From Neovahlkampfia damariscottae (Eukaryota; Heterolobosea; Selenaionea; Neovahlkampfiida; Neovahlkampfiidae), in contig JABLTG010000006.1 of NCBI GenBank assembly GCA_016618085.1, positions 124,001 to 188,000 on the forward strand: a stretch of 64,000 bases of DNA, written 5' to 3'. Below are positions 13,889 through 22,860 of the stretch, in pieces. Positions within the stretch are counted from its first letter, which is position 1; each line of letters starts with the position of its first letter. Both the position numbers and the translations under genes were made by a program. Under the pieces are notes generated by a model, which was not told where the DNA came from, did not search any database, and saw nothing but the letters and a program-made list of their open reading frames with translations.

Positions 13889-15111
13889 CTAATTGTCCAA
13901 CTGGAGTTTGATTAAATTTAAATAAATTGGGAATGTAATGTAATGATATCCTTTTAATGCCATAAAATAAATAAAATTGATTCCAAGTAGACTGAGAATA
14001 ATCATATAAAAATAAACTAATCTCTTTGTATTTTTTGACTCATTTAAATAAGAAACTACAAATATTATTTCAATTTAAATTTCTTACTATTTCTTTCAAA
14101 AATAAAAAAATTTGTAAAAATGAATGCAGTTGAAAAGGTTGAAATTAAATAAGTATTAAAATTATTTTGAAATGTTAGTTTTAAATATTTTTTAATTGAT
14201 TTTAAATTATATTCTTTTAAATTTTTGAATTGACGAATGAAGTATCTCATTGAAATCCAACTAATTCCAATCATTGAAAAAATTGAAATATTCATTAAAG
14301 TTAACTTAACATCGGATCTAAATTCTCTTTTATCAATTAAATTTTTTGAATTTTTTGATTTTTTCATAATTAAAGATGCAGTCTTTGCATAATATCTTGC
14401 TAATTCATCTTTTGAATTTGCTAAAATATATATTAAACTAGCGAATGTCAATTCTTCATCTTCATTTATTTTGGTATTAATTAAATCATAAATTTCATCA
14501 TTCTGATATAATTTACCGATTAATTTTGACATTAAAAAATCATTTAAATGATGTTCAACCATAAAAGTATAAACTCTACTCCATTTTAAAAAATTTTGAT
14601 GTGTTGATCGATTTGAAACTAAATTTAAAATAAATGTTTCACAAAGTTTTTTCAATTTTTTATTTTCAGTTTGAACCAAAATATCAAAAGTTGGTTTTAA
14701 AATGACAAAAGAACTTTGTTCAGAAAAATATTGATTTCTTGAAAGTTTAATTAAAATTGAATACAATTTAATTTGTAAATCTTCATTTTCACTTTTGATT
14801 CTACATTTAAGCAGGTGAATAAAGAAATTAATTTACATTTTTCTAAAGAGTGGTAAATATTTTTCAAATTCCTCAAAATCTAAATCAAAATTAAAATTTA
14901 AATTTAAAATTAAATTTAAATCCTTCAATGTCTCATTGGAATCTTTTTCATTTAATTTTTTTAATTTTTTTGAAATTATTTCGTTCTCTTTTTTTTCACA
15001 TTAATTTTTTTTTTATTTTTTTTTACTGAAAAAGTATTGAAATCCAACATAGCCTGTAAATAAAAAAGGTTGAATAAATAGAAACTTCTTCAACCACTTT
15101 GTTTGATTCAT
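13889..15111 (-). CDS. Unknown protein, helical repeat-like region followed by C-terminal membrane segments
   Basis: I do not recognise the family. Exons (minus): 15111-15027, 14987-14837, 14800-14088, 14055-13889; introns 39, 36 and 32 bp; 371 residues. The N-terminus (MNQTKWLKKFLFIQPFLFTG) has a short hydrophobic stretch. The middle looks alpha-helical and ARM/HEAT-like (YLPLFRKI, LQIKLYSILIKLSRNQ). The C-terminal third holds about three hydrophobic segments (NISIFSMIGISWISMRYF, STFSTAFIFTNFFIF, VYFYMIILSLLGINFIYFM). The last exon is short and only found by splicing. Its end lies 42 bp from the convergent ATPase end. A CCAAT box is at 15132-15136, 20 bp upstream of the ATG. Confidence 0.7.
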
Positions 15112-15165
15112 TTTATACAAAATTTAAAGAACCAATGAAATCAACTCAATTTTCAAAAACTTTTA

Positions 15166-16443
15166 TTAATTCAATTCCATTAAATTTCTCAACTTATGAA
15201 CCATAATTTTAAACGAAGTTTCATGTAAACTAATTGTAAGTCTCACATATTTTCCTTTTGGTTCATGATCACCAATCAATTCATCACCATTCCAAGAGAA
15301 TAAACCAACTTTAAGGAATGTTTGAAAACAATTCTCATTTCTATTACATTTCACCCAAATAAAATACTGATTTGGTTTTCCTGCATGAGAAAATCTATTT
15401 TGTCTTTCAAATAAATCTAAGATAATATTCCATCTTCTTTTCAATGTAGATTCGATATGTTGCCAAAATTTATTTTTATCATTCAAAATATGATTAATTG
15501 TAACAAGTGATTTATATTGTGCATCTACACTCACATGCACAGATGTAGCTCTGATGTATGAGCTCATTAATTTTGCGACTTGTTCATCTTTCACGAACAT
15601 CCAACCAAATCTACTCCCTGCATGACCTGATAATTTTGATAATGTAAATAACATTAAATTCTCATCATAAATTTGTGTTGTATTTGTTATACATGACCAA
15701 TAATAAACTAAATCATAAATACGATAATTTGGATTGTTATAATGAGGAGTCATTCTTTCACCTGAAGGATTGTTTGGAATATTAACTACTTCAATTACAT
15801 CCCTTCCTCCAAATGGTAAATCTAATTTTGTTGACCATTGAAGTACTGATGGAATTGTATTGGCAAAACCACGATAACCTCCAAAGAATGGTGATTTAGC
15901 AAATACATACATTTTACGTCTTGCAATTGTTTGAAGTGCCCAAATAGATGCAGCTATTAGTTGTGTTGCACCATGTCCAAAAACAATGTATTTGTCTTCA
16001 TGTTTAACATTTTGGTATTTGTCATGTAATTTTCGAATTGATTTTGCCAGAGTTTCTGACATATCTTCCATTCTTGGAGCATTTAAACCATTTCCTGATA
16101 TATAATCTGCATTTTTATCAATAACAGCTTCGTTCTTTGGATTTATCAAATTGTTAAATTGATATCCAACTCTGAATGAAGATTTCAATGTTGTCTTCGG
16201 TTTTCCTTCGATTTGTTTCCAATAATCTTGATAATTCAGTGGATTTCCTTCTTTTGCATTTAAAGGACAAGTGTTAAGATCCATTTCAATTTCACAATTC
16301 ATTCCTTCATAACAGTCATAACAATGACAGTTGTTTGGATTGTCACCATACTTATTTCCTCTTCCCGAACATTCTTTAATTTCACATAAAACTGAAGTTA
16401 TAATCAAGAATAACAAGATGATTACTGTTGCAGGTTTTTGCAT
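15166..16443 (-). CDS. Alliinase-like secreted PLP enzyme with EGF-like N-terminal module
   Basis: Class I aminotransferase-fold PLP enzyme of the alliinase/TAA1 group, which includes plant cysteine sulfoxide lyases and tryptophan aminotransferases. Intronless; 425 residues from the first real ATG (the frame extends upstream only via TTG). A hydrophobic signal peptide (QKPATVIILLFLIITSVLC) precedes a Cys-rich EGF-alliinase module (CHCYDCYEGMNCEIE then NPLNYQDYW). The catalytic domain has NNPSGERM and the PLP-lysine motif TLSKLSGHAGSRFGW, nearly identical to the plant form. A secreted or vacuolar lyase is likely; C-S lyase versus aminotransferase activity cannot be decided. Two CCAAT boxes lie 9 and 24 bp upstream. 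Confidence 0.88.
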   Translation of the reverse strand: MQKPATVIILLFLIITSVLCEIKECSGRGNKYGDNPNNCHCYDCYEGMNCEIEMDLNTCPLNAKEGNPLNYQDYWKQIEGKPKTTLKSSFRVGYQFNNLINPKNEAVIDKNADYISGNGLNAPRMEDMSETLAKSIRKLHDKYQNVKHEDKYIVFGHGATQLIAASIWALQTIARRKMYVFAKSPFFGGYRGFANTIPSVLQWSTKLDLPFGGRDVIEVVNIPNNPSGERMTPHYNNPNYRIYDLVYYWSCITNTTQIYDENLMLFTLSKLSGHAGSRFGWMFVKDEQVAKLMSSYIRATSVHVSVDAQYKSLVTINHILNDKNKFWQHIESTLKRRWNIILDLFERQNRFSHAGKPNQYFIWVKCNRNENCFQTFLKVGLFSWNGDELIGDHEPKGKYVRLTISLHETSFKIMVHKLRNLMELN

Positions 16444-16582
16444 TTTTCCTTCCAATCTTGTTTCCGCCAATCAACATCTCTAGAAGCTTCTATTGAAGAG
16501 AAACATTCCATTGAACCTGCAGAACAATGTAATTTCCCTTTTAATTCTCATAAAGGTTGTTTTCTTTAAAAAAAGAACTTTT
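16444..16582 (-). promoter_or_regulatory. Promoter of the alliinase-like gene: two CCAAT boxes and a 12-bp palindrome
   Basis: CCAAT at 16452-16456 and 16467-16471 (the second inside CCGCCAATCAA), then the perfect palindrome TAGAAGCTTCTA at 16481-16492. The palindrome holds inverted GAA/TTC triplets two bases apart, the core arrangement of a heat-shock element, but further GAA units are not in perfect 5-bp phase. Function is inference. Confidence 0.4.
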
Positions 16583-17544
16583 TTATTTTTTCAATGAACT
16601 TCTAAATACACTCCAATTTTCATCTAAAAATTCAGGTGACATTGTATCAATAAAATGACTTCTCCACATAATTTCAAATTCCTCAATTTTTTTAATATTC
16701 TTCTCAATATCATTTTTTGTAATTTTTTGAATTACACCTTTACCATGAGTAACATAATTTGATTTATCAACAGACTCCAATTTCATTATTTTATCAAAAT
16801 CAATTTCCTCATCAATCAAATCCTTTTTTAAAAAATTTTTGACATTTCCTAAAATTTCTTTTTTTTTTTCATTTGGAATTTTATCTTTATGTTTAATTAA
16901 AGCACCAACATCTTTTTGTATTTTCAAAATATCTTTATGAATAATTGTACCTGTACCTTCAATTGGAATTTCATATTTTTTTGAAAGTTCTTTTTTGAAT
17001 TTCATTGCTTCTGTTTCATATATTTCATGACAATCAGAACATAATAAAACAATATCATGAGAACTATGTGATTTCATTGACAATGGAAAATTAATTCGAT
17101 ATTCTTGTGGAACAACATGATGTTTTGTAAAATTATCATCAGTACCACAACAAATACAATGATTTTTTCTTTCTTTTAAATAAAAATCATCTCCTGCATT
17201 TCCTAATTTTTGTTTAGTTTTTATATTCTTTTTTCATACCATTTCCGTTTGCTTCAAAATTTAATTGAATTGAGTTTTCATCTATTTGTGTTGCTAATCC
17301 TTTTTTTAAATACCATTTGAATCTTTTTAAAGGTATTAATGCTAATAATGTTCCATCTTTTGAAAATAAACGACAATGGTCATATCTATTTTTAAATTTT
17401 AGAGTTGTGTTTTGATTTAAACCCATCTCTTGTTAAAACTTGATGTCCTAAGACTTTTCTAAGTTTTGGTTGACTATATCTTATCAATAGGTTATATCCT
17501 GAGAGAATTAAAAACACAGGTGAGATTCTCAACCATTCACTCAT
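16583..17544 (-). CDS. EXD2 C-terminal (HNH-like) domain protein lacking the 3'-5' exonuclease domain
   Basis: Exons (minus): 17544-17423, 17385-17240, 17202-16583; both introns 37 bp; 295 residues. The spliced protein matches the region downstream of the nuclease domain in EXD2: TRDGYDHCRLFSKDGTLLAL, FKWYLKKGLATQ, then a zinc/HNH-like part with CICCG, HHVVPQEYR and LLCSDCHEIYE. The DnaQ-like exonuclease domain that precedes this in EXD2 is absent. Instead, about 40 N-terminal residues form one hydrophobic segment (ISPVFLILSGYNLLIRY), reminiscent of the membrane anchor of EXD2. A CCAAT box at 17561-17565 is 16 bp upstream. Activity is unknown; a membrane-tethered HNH-type protein is an inference. 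Confidence 0.8.
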
Positions 17545-17666
17545 TGAAAAATTGTTTAAGCCAATAATTTTGCATTTCAAATTAAAATTTGAAGAAGTAC
17601 TGAAAATTAAAATTTGATCTTTTGTTTGAATGAATAGAAGAACAAATCGAACAACTATGTCAACCA

Positions 17667-18565
17667 ATGAAAATGAAATCTTTTGAAGGAGAAAATGAAA
17701 AATTGACAAAATTGAATCAATTGAAAAATGAAAAGAAAATAGAAGAAGGAAAATTAAAAAAATTAAATGAAAAGTATCAAAATATTGAAAAAGAATTCAA
17801 AAAGAAAATAAAATCTCAACAAGAAAAAATAAATGAAAAAAGTGAAAAAAAAAATCAAATTATTAAAGAATACAATGAAACAACAAATAAACAAAAAGAA
17901 GAAATTCAAGAATTACAAAATACATTTAAACAACAATATAGAGATGTGGAACCAAAAATTATTGAATTTCCTTCAATGCAAGACATACTAAATGACATTC
18001 ATTCTTATGACACTTTTAAAATTTTATTAATTGGTGATAAAAATGTTGGAAAATTTACCATTTTAAAAACATTTTTAAATGAAATGAATACTAAAAAACC
18101 GAAATCTATTCAATACGTAATTTTATCCTATATTTATTTTTAACATTTTTTCACACAAAGTTTTCTACAATGTATAAAGTTACAAAAGAAAAAGAAGAAT
18201 TTGAAATTGAATTAAAAATAGGTTGTTTAACAAGTATTAATGATGAAATTGATTATAAAGAAATATCCAAGGCGGATGTAGTGATATTAGTTTTTGATTT
18301 CACAAAATTATCAAGTTTTAAAAATATCAAGGTTGATAATAAGAGCTCATGGAAGAATGTAATTCAGAGATATTCAAAAGAGAGTGCTTTAAAATTTTTA
18401 GTGGGAAATAAATTCGATTCAGAAAAAAAAGTTATAGAAATTGAAAATGTGAAAGAATTGTCAAAAGAAATTGATTTTTTCTTTGAAACTAATTCACAAG
18501 ATTCAAAATGTATTTTAAAAATATTTCATGTCATTATTGAAAAATTAATAAAAAATCGAAAATAA
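17667..18565 (+). CDS. Coiled-coil protein with degenerate Ras-like GTPase domain
   Basis: Exons 17667-18116 and 18161-18565 (intron 44 bp); 284 residues. Residues 1 to about 95 are a charged coiled coil (KLTKLNQLKNEKKIEEGKL). Residues from about 118 on show a Ras-superfamily pattern: FKILLIGDKNVGKFT (P-loop), ADVVILVFDFTK (beta strand after switch II) and FLVGNKFDSEKK (NKxD). The P-loop Ser/Thr that binds magnesium is Phe, and no DxxG is evident, so GTP hydrolysis is doubtful. The start is the ATG inside CCAATGAAAATG; the next Met, two codons on, is equally possible. Partner unknown. Confidence 0.7.
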
Positions 18566-18586
18566 ATTTTTCGTTATGGTTATTTT

Positions 18587-19579
18587 TTATTGATTTAAAT
18601 TTTCACTTATTTTTTTTATGATTTCTATTAAAATGTTGTTTTTTAATGTTTCCATTGAAAATTCTTCCTTTTTTAATGTCAAATTGAATTCAATTTCTTG
18701 ATTGCTCAATGATGATTTTGATTTGTCATCTTTTTTATTTATTAATTTTCTTAATAAGTTCTTGGTATCTTCATTAATCCATTTTGGTGATTGTATTTTT
18801 AAATCATTTAAATTTAGAATTAAATTTAAATTTATATTTTCGTTCAAAATAATCGAATTTAATTTTAAATTAAAATCACCATCAAATAAGCATAATTTTG
18901 AATATTTAAAATTTATATTTTTTAAATTTTTTAAAGCATATTGTTTAATTTCAAAATTCGAAGAAATTCCAGGAACTGAATTTAATTCGATAGAATTTTG
19001 ATTATCCAATAAACCTTTAAAAGAAGAATTAAATAAAATATTAGTATCCTTTTTAAAAGGGAATGAATCCATTATTAAATGATCTAATTTTAAATTAATT
19101 TCTTTTTTAAAATATTTTTCATTCAACAAATTCAAATCTAATTTTCTAATTTGAATATTTTCAATTTGAACAATTTTCTTTTTTTCTTCATTTTTAATTT
19201 TAAAATCACCATCCATACCAATAATTGTTAATAAAGATAATTTTAACAATTCTTTTTTTGTAAGAAAATTAAATATCGAGTCAATTGTTAAAACAGTTCC
19301 TAATTTTTCAATATTTAAATTCATTTCATCTTTTTTTTTAATTTTTAAATTATGAAATAAATATTTGCCACATAATAAACATCCTGTCACATTTTCAAAT
19401 TCAATTTCTGTTCCATTTAATTTCTTTTTAATAAAATTCGTTTTTAAAAAATTTCTTGTTGTAAAATTTAAAAATGAATCACTTGTGAATGTAAATACAC
19501 CTACAATCAAAGAACTAATAAAAAGAATATCTTTAGAATTTGTTTTTAAAAGATTTTTTATTTTTGTTTTTGTGAACAT
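18587..19579 (-). CDS. Membrane-anchored protein, possibly Mdm31/32-like (mitochondrial inner membrane)
   Basis: Intronless, 330 residues from the first ATG (MFTKTKIKNLLKTNSKD); the frame continues upstream only by TTG codons. One hydrophobic segment near residues 20-38 (ILFISSLIVGVFTF) is followed by a long beta-rich region with alternating hydrophobic residues: IEFENVTGCLLCGKYLFHNL, LTIDSIFNFL, GMDGDFKIKN and FDGDFNLKLNSI. This order (IxFxNV, then a strand ending in GxxG) resembles the Mdm31/Mdm32/AsmA-like fold, but the similarity is weak. Lys-rich and Asn-rich. It ends 21 bp from the convergent upstream neighbour. CCAAT at 19616-19620, 37 bp before the ATG. Confidence 0.5.
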   Translation of the reverse strand: MFTKTKIKNLLKTNSKDILFISSLIVGVFTFTSDSFLNFTTRNFLKTNFIKKKLNGTEIEFENVTGCLLCGKYLFHNLKIKKKDEMNLNIEKLGTVLTIDSIFNFLTKKELLKLSLLTIIGMDGDFKIKNEEKKKIVQIENIQIRKLDLNLLNEKYFKKEINLKLDHLIMDSFPFKKDTNILFNSSFKGLLDNQNSIELNSVPGISSNFEIKQYALKNLKNINFKYSKLCLFDGDFNLKLNSIILNENINLNLILNLNDLKIQSPKWINEDTKNLLRKLINKKDDKSKSSLSNQEIEFNLTLKKEEFSMETLKNNILIEIIKKISENLNQ

Positions 19580-19646
19580 TATATTGTTCAACAAACTTCA
19601 ATTTTTTATTTTTGTCCAATGGAAATGTATTTTTGAATTGTCTAAT

Positions 19647-20285
19647 TTATAAGAAACTTAATTTAAAAATTACTTGATTAATTCTTGAAAAATTATTCAA
19701 TAAATGATTTAAATCATCATAACTTAACTCAATTAAAAGTTCTTTTTCTTCATCTTCAGTTTTAATGTAAAGTGTCAATAATAAAATTGGTTCTTTGATA
19801 TTGGAAAATTTATCACTCGAAAGTATAACCTTATTGAAAGAAATTGTCAAAAATTTATCTTTTTTTTACTTGTAATTTCCAATCAAAGTCGGACAAGTGA
19901 GAAGAAGAGATTTTTGAATTTTTAAAATAACTTTGTAATTCTTCTTTTCTTAGTTTGAAAATTTGAAAGATTAATTTTTTATCTTCTTTTGAAATTTCCA
20001 ACGAGTTTATAAATTTACCAACTTCTTCGTCATTTTGAAAAAACAAACATTTTTTGAATAAAACTTTAAATGCTTCTACAATTTGGTTAATTTGGTTCAC
20101 ATCATTATTTTCATAGTATTCAATAAATTCGGATTTTCTATTTAAAATTTTGTCAACAATAGAATTTAGAAACTATAAAGGTTTAGATTTTTTGTTCAAT
20201 TATTTACTTTTTCTGTATTAACTTCTTTCAATTCTGATAAGTATCCAATTGTACTCAAAGAAACAGAATGATCAACCTTCATCAT
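19647..20285 (-). CDS. COMMD: COMM-domain (COMMD) protein
   Basis: COMMD proteins form the Commander complex that works with retriever in endosomal recycling. Exons (minus): 20285-20208, 20172-19870, 19829-19647; introns 35 and 40 bp; 187 residues, the usual COMMD length. The C-terminal COMM domain reads DFDWKLQVILSSDKFSNI, then EPILLLTLYIK and LSYDDLNHLLNNFSRINQ, where the first block spans an intron. The helical N-terminal domain is less conserved (FLNSIVDKILNRKSEFIEYY). Which paralogue (1-10) cannot be settled. The start is MMKVDHSVS; CCAAT at 20313-20317, 27 bp upstream. Confidence 0.87.
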
Positions 20286-20358
20286 TTGGAATCAAGTTTA
20301 GAAGAAGTTTTATCCAATGAAATTGAAAATCAATAAAATCAAAAAATTAAAACTTCAT

Positions 20359-21297
20359 TTAACACAATACTAAAATGATAGATAACATCAGCAAAATAAT
20401 AGAACTTTCAATAGTAGTACCAATGCTAACTGTATTTGATTGAAATATTTTGATCTTCAATTCAATTGGATAATGATCGCTAACAGTTTTCGCTTCATCA
20501 ATAGTTAAATTGAAATCCAAATCAAATCTTAATACATTTTGAGTTCCATTTAAAAATATTCTATCAAATTTATTATTACCAACAAATCGATCATAAGCAC
20601 AAGATTCAGCTCCTAAATTAGTATCAGCATTATCATCTAAATACCAATTAAATCTGGATGTATCATTTCTCAATCTAATAGATTTCCAATCATTTTGTGA
20701 TACATAACTACAATCAGCATTAAAATCACCCATGAACAATATTTTCTTTTCAAATCCATATTGATTTATCAAAGTATCATAAACATCAACTAACCTATCA
20801 ATTTCTTCAGGTGCTTTTGAAGGTGAAATATGATTTGCTGAAAGAAAAAAAGAATCATTAAAACCATTAACCTTAAATTCTACACTATAATTTGGTCGTT
20901 CAAAATAATCAAGAGAAACATTAAATTGATTTGTATTCAATATTTCAAATTCTGAATTTTTAAAAAAAAATCCATATTGTTCTTTTGATGATGTTCTACC
21001 AAGTCTTTCAGATAATGTCAAGTTGTACTGATCACAATTTGTACAATTATTTATCATATCTTTTAATGTATGAATATAGGTATTTGATGAATCTCTGATT
21101 TCTTGTATCAAAGCAATGTCATACTTTCTAAATATTTTTACTAGGATTTCAGGAACCCCTGGTTTTTCCATTTTCGATTTTCCAAAAATTTGAACATTGA
21201 AAGCACAGATTTTGATAATTTTTTCTTTATTCTCCAGTATATTTCCCATTGAAAGTGTCACATATATCATGATAAAAAAAAGTAAACTTCTTGTCAT
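20359..21297 (-). CDS. Secreted or GPI-anchored DNase I-like endonuclease
   Basis: DNase I-family nuclease, intronless, 312 residues. Signal peptide: MTRSLLFFIMIYVTLSMG. Catalytic blocks in order: IKICAFNVQIFGKSK, YDIALIQEIRDS (Glu), SANHISPSKAPEEIDRL (His), ILFMGDFNADCSYV (Asp/Asn, almost as in human DNase I), YDRFV and SDHYPIEL (Asp-His). Several NxS/T sites fit an extracellular protein. The C-terminus ends with a hydrophobic stretch (SSIILLMLSIILVLC) without a basic tail, suggesting GPI anchoring, as in DNASE1L1-type proteins. The start MTRSLL is preferred over an upstream in-frame ATG because it yields the signal peptide and lies 30 bp below an ATTGG box at 21327-21331. The promoter abuts the 3' end of the four-TM gene. 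Confidence 0.9.
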   Translation of the reverse strand: MTRSLLFFIMIYVTLSMGNILENKEKIIKICAFNVQIFGKSKMEKPGVPEILVKIFRKYDIALIQEIRDSSNTYIHTLKDMINNCTNCDQYNLTLSERLGRTSSKEQYGFFFKNSEFEILNTNQFNVSLDYFERPNYSVEFKVNGFNDSFFLSANHISPSKAPEEIDRLVDVYDTLINQYGFEKKILFMGDFNADCSYVSQNDWKSIRLRNDTSRFNWYLDDNADTNLGAESCAYDRFVGNNKFDRIFLNGTQNVLRFDLDFNLTIDEAKTVSDHYPIELKIKIFQSNTVSIGTTIESSIILLMLSIILVLC

Positions 21298-21349
21298 GTA
21301 GTTTGTTTTTTTAATAAAGTATTTTGATTGGATAAAATAATCAACATTT

Positions 21350-21847
21350 TTATTCGATTTTAATTTCATGCTTTTCTGTTGACCCTGATTGTCCTTTAGT
21401 TGGTTTTTCTTTCTTTTTTATTGATTCTGATAAAGATGTATAAAGCATAAGACATCCAGCCAATAAACAAAAAAATGCATAATAAGCAAGATTCAATTTG
21501 TTGACAAACACATTTGCAGTTGAGTAATAAACATATGCAGCCGTTCCTAATTCACAAAAAGTTGCTGTTTTTGCCATATGTTCACTATCTGTTTGACAAA
21601 GAAGTCCTGCAACAAAAAGATGAATTATCCTATTTGAAAAGAATTAAATTTCATTTCTTTTTTACCCCATTAAAATCGTAAGTGTCTTCATCAATTGCTG
21701 AACATATAGATCGGCAGTGATGATTTTTGATTGTCCTTCTTCTTTTAAAAGTAATTGAAATACAAAATCTGAAAAGAATATGAAGAAAACTGCTTGTGCT
21801 GTGTGAAAAATACTATCTAAAAGAAATGCTATCTTTTTTTGATTCAT
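21350..21847 (-). CDS. Small four-TM membrane protein, unknown
   Basis: Exons (minus) 21847-21666 and 21629-21350, intron 36 bp, 153 residues. About four hydrophobic segments: IAFLLDSIFHTAQAVFFIFF, then LMGIIHLFVAGLLC (across the splice), ELGTAAYVYYSTANVFV, and LNLAYYAFFCLLAGCLMLY. The C-terminus is basic and hydrophilic (SESIKKKEKPTKGQSG). I do not recognise a family. It is one of very few genes here with no CCAAT pentamer directly upstream (21848-21907). Confidence 0.68.
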
Positions 21848-22046
21848 TTGTTTCTTTGATGATTTCGTTTGATCTCCAAATCTGTTTTTTTATTCGTCAA
21901 TTTTTGATCATTTTATTCTGATAGGATCAAAAATTTTGACCTTGATTTTTGATGTAATGAAGAGTTTATCCCAAAATGTTAATCGATATTCCAAATTAAT
22001 ACATTTTTTCAATTGAAGAGAACATATGCATTCGATTTCCAAATTC

Positions 22047-22631
22047 TTAATTTTCTTCATCAAAGAATGAATAAAAATTTTTCTCCCAAACAAGACATGT
22101 ATTTAAAATTTGAGTTATATCTGCATCCTCCTTCTTGTATGAAATCATTTTAATCATTAATTTATCAAATCTCTTCAAAAAATCAAAATGTAAATGGTCA
22201 TATAAAAAATTAAAATTTTCAACTTGACATTGTTCTGGCAAATAACTTAAAAAAATAAATCTCTTTTTTTCTTTTCCTTTATCTTTAAAATTAAAATTTA
22301 AAATTGCATAACAAGGTTCATTTGAAAAATAATCCAAAAAGTTGTCAAATTCTGAATCATCTTTATAACCTGAAGACTGAATTTCGAGTTTATAATTTTT
22401 TTTTAAATTTATTTTCATTATTATGAAGTGAATACTGTCATCTGAAGTCATTTTTTTGTAACTTTGAATGCAGAGTTGATCTATTTCTGGTTCATTTGGT
22501 ATTTTATCTTTTTCAATGAATATTTGTTCTTTTTTTGTACTTTTTTTCCTTTCTTTTGGTTTCAAAACACGATTTTGAAAATTATCCAAATCTTCCTCTT
22601 CATTTTTTTGTGAATTGCTTGAATCAAACAT
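22047..22631 (-). CDS. ADF/cofilin-homology domain protein with N-terminal extension
   Basis: 194 residues, no intron. Residues from about 55 on follow the cofilin layout: DQLCIQSYKKM, HFIIMKINLKKNYKLEIQ, DNFLDYFSNEPCYAILNFNF (compare cofilin RYAVYDFEY), KKRFIFLSYLPEQCQV (compare KIVFISWSPDTA), LYDHLHFDFLKRF and ADITQIL. The N-terminal 55 residues are charged and rich in Lys/Glu/Gln, with no known domain. Actin binding is likely but the key basic residues of the long helix differ from cofilin, so filament severing is uncertain. An ATTGG inside TTGATTGGCGG lies about 23 bp upstream. Confidence 0.75.
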   Translation of the reverse strand: MFDSSNSQKNEEEDLDNFQNRVLKPKERKKSTKKEQIFIEKDKIPNEPEIDQLCIQSYKKMTSDDSIHFIIMKINLKKNYKLEIQSSGYKDDSEFDNFLDYFSNEPCYAILNFNFKDKGKEKKRFIFLSYLPEQCQVENFNFLYDHLHFDFLKRFDKLMIKMISYKKEDADITQILNTCLVWEKNFYSFFDEEN

Positions 22632-22860
22632 TGATTGACAACTTCACTATTTGATTGGCGGAAGAAATTCTTGTACTTTATATTATGAAAAATTGAAATT
22701 TTAGTCGAATAATGAAGAATTTTGAATTTTTCAAATTGATTGACATTTGATTGGTGAAATAATCATCCAATAAGATGACTTGACATGAAGTGAAAAAATA
22801 ATTTTATGCTTTTTGAAATATCAATTTGAAAAATTCAAACCTTAATAAACAAAAATAATT
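22632..22860 (-). promoter_or_regulatory. Intergenic region with several CCAAT boxes upstream of the ADF-homology gene
   Basis: 229 bp holding TTGATTGGCGG (22651-22661), a second ATTGG in TTTGATTGGTG and a CCAAT in ATCCAATAAG further right. The right part must also contain the 3' end of the first G-alpha gene. No other ORF or RNA signal seen. Confidence 0.4.

Noticed and set aside
18702-19652. Plus-strand frames opposite the Mdm31-like gene
   Set aside because: Low-complexity Phe/Lys/Asn products typical of reversed AT-rich coding sequence.
21908-22093. 61-codon frame overlapping the end of the ADF-homology gene
   Set aside because: It has no family features and overlaps a better supported gene; probably 3' UTR sequence.
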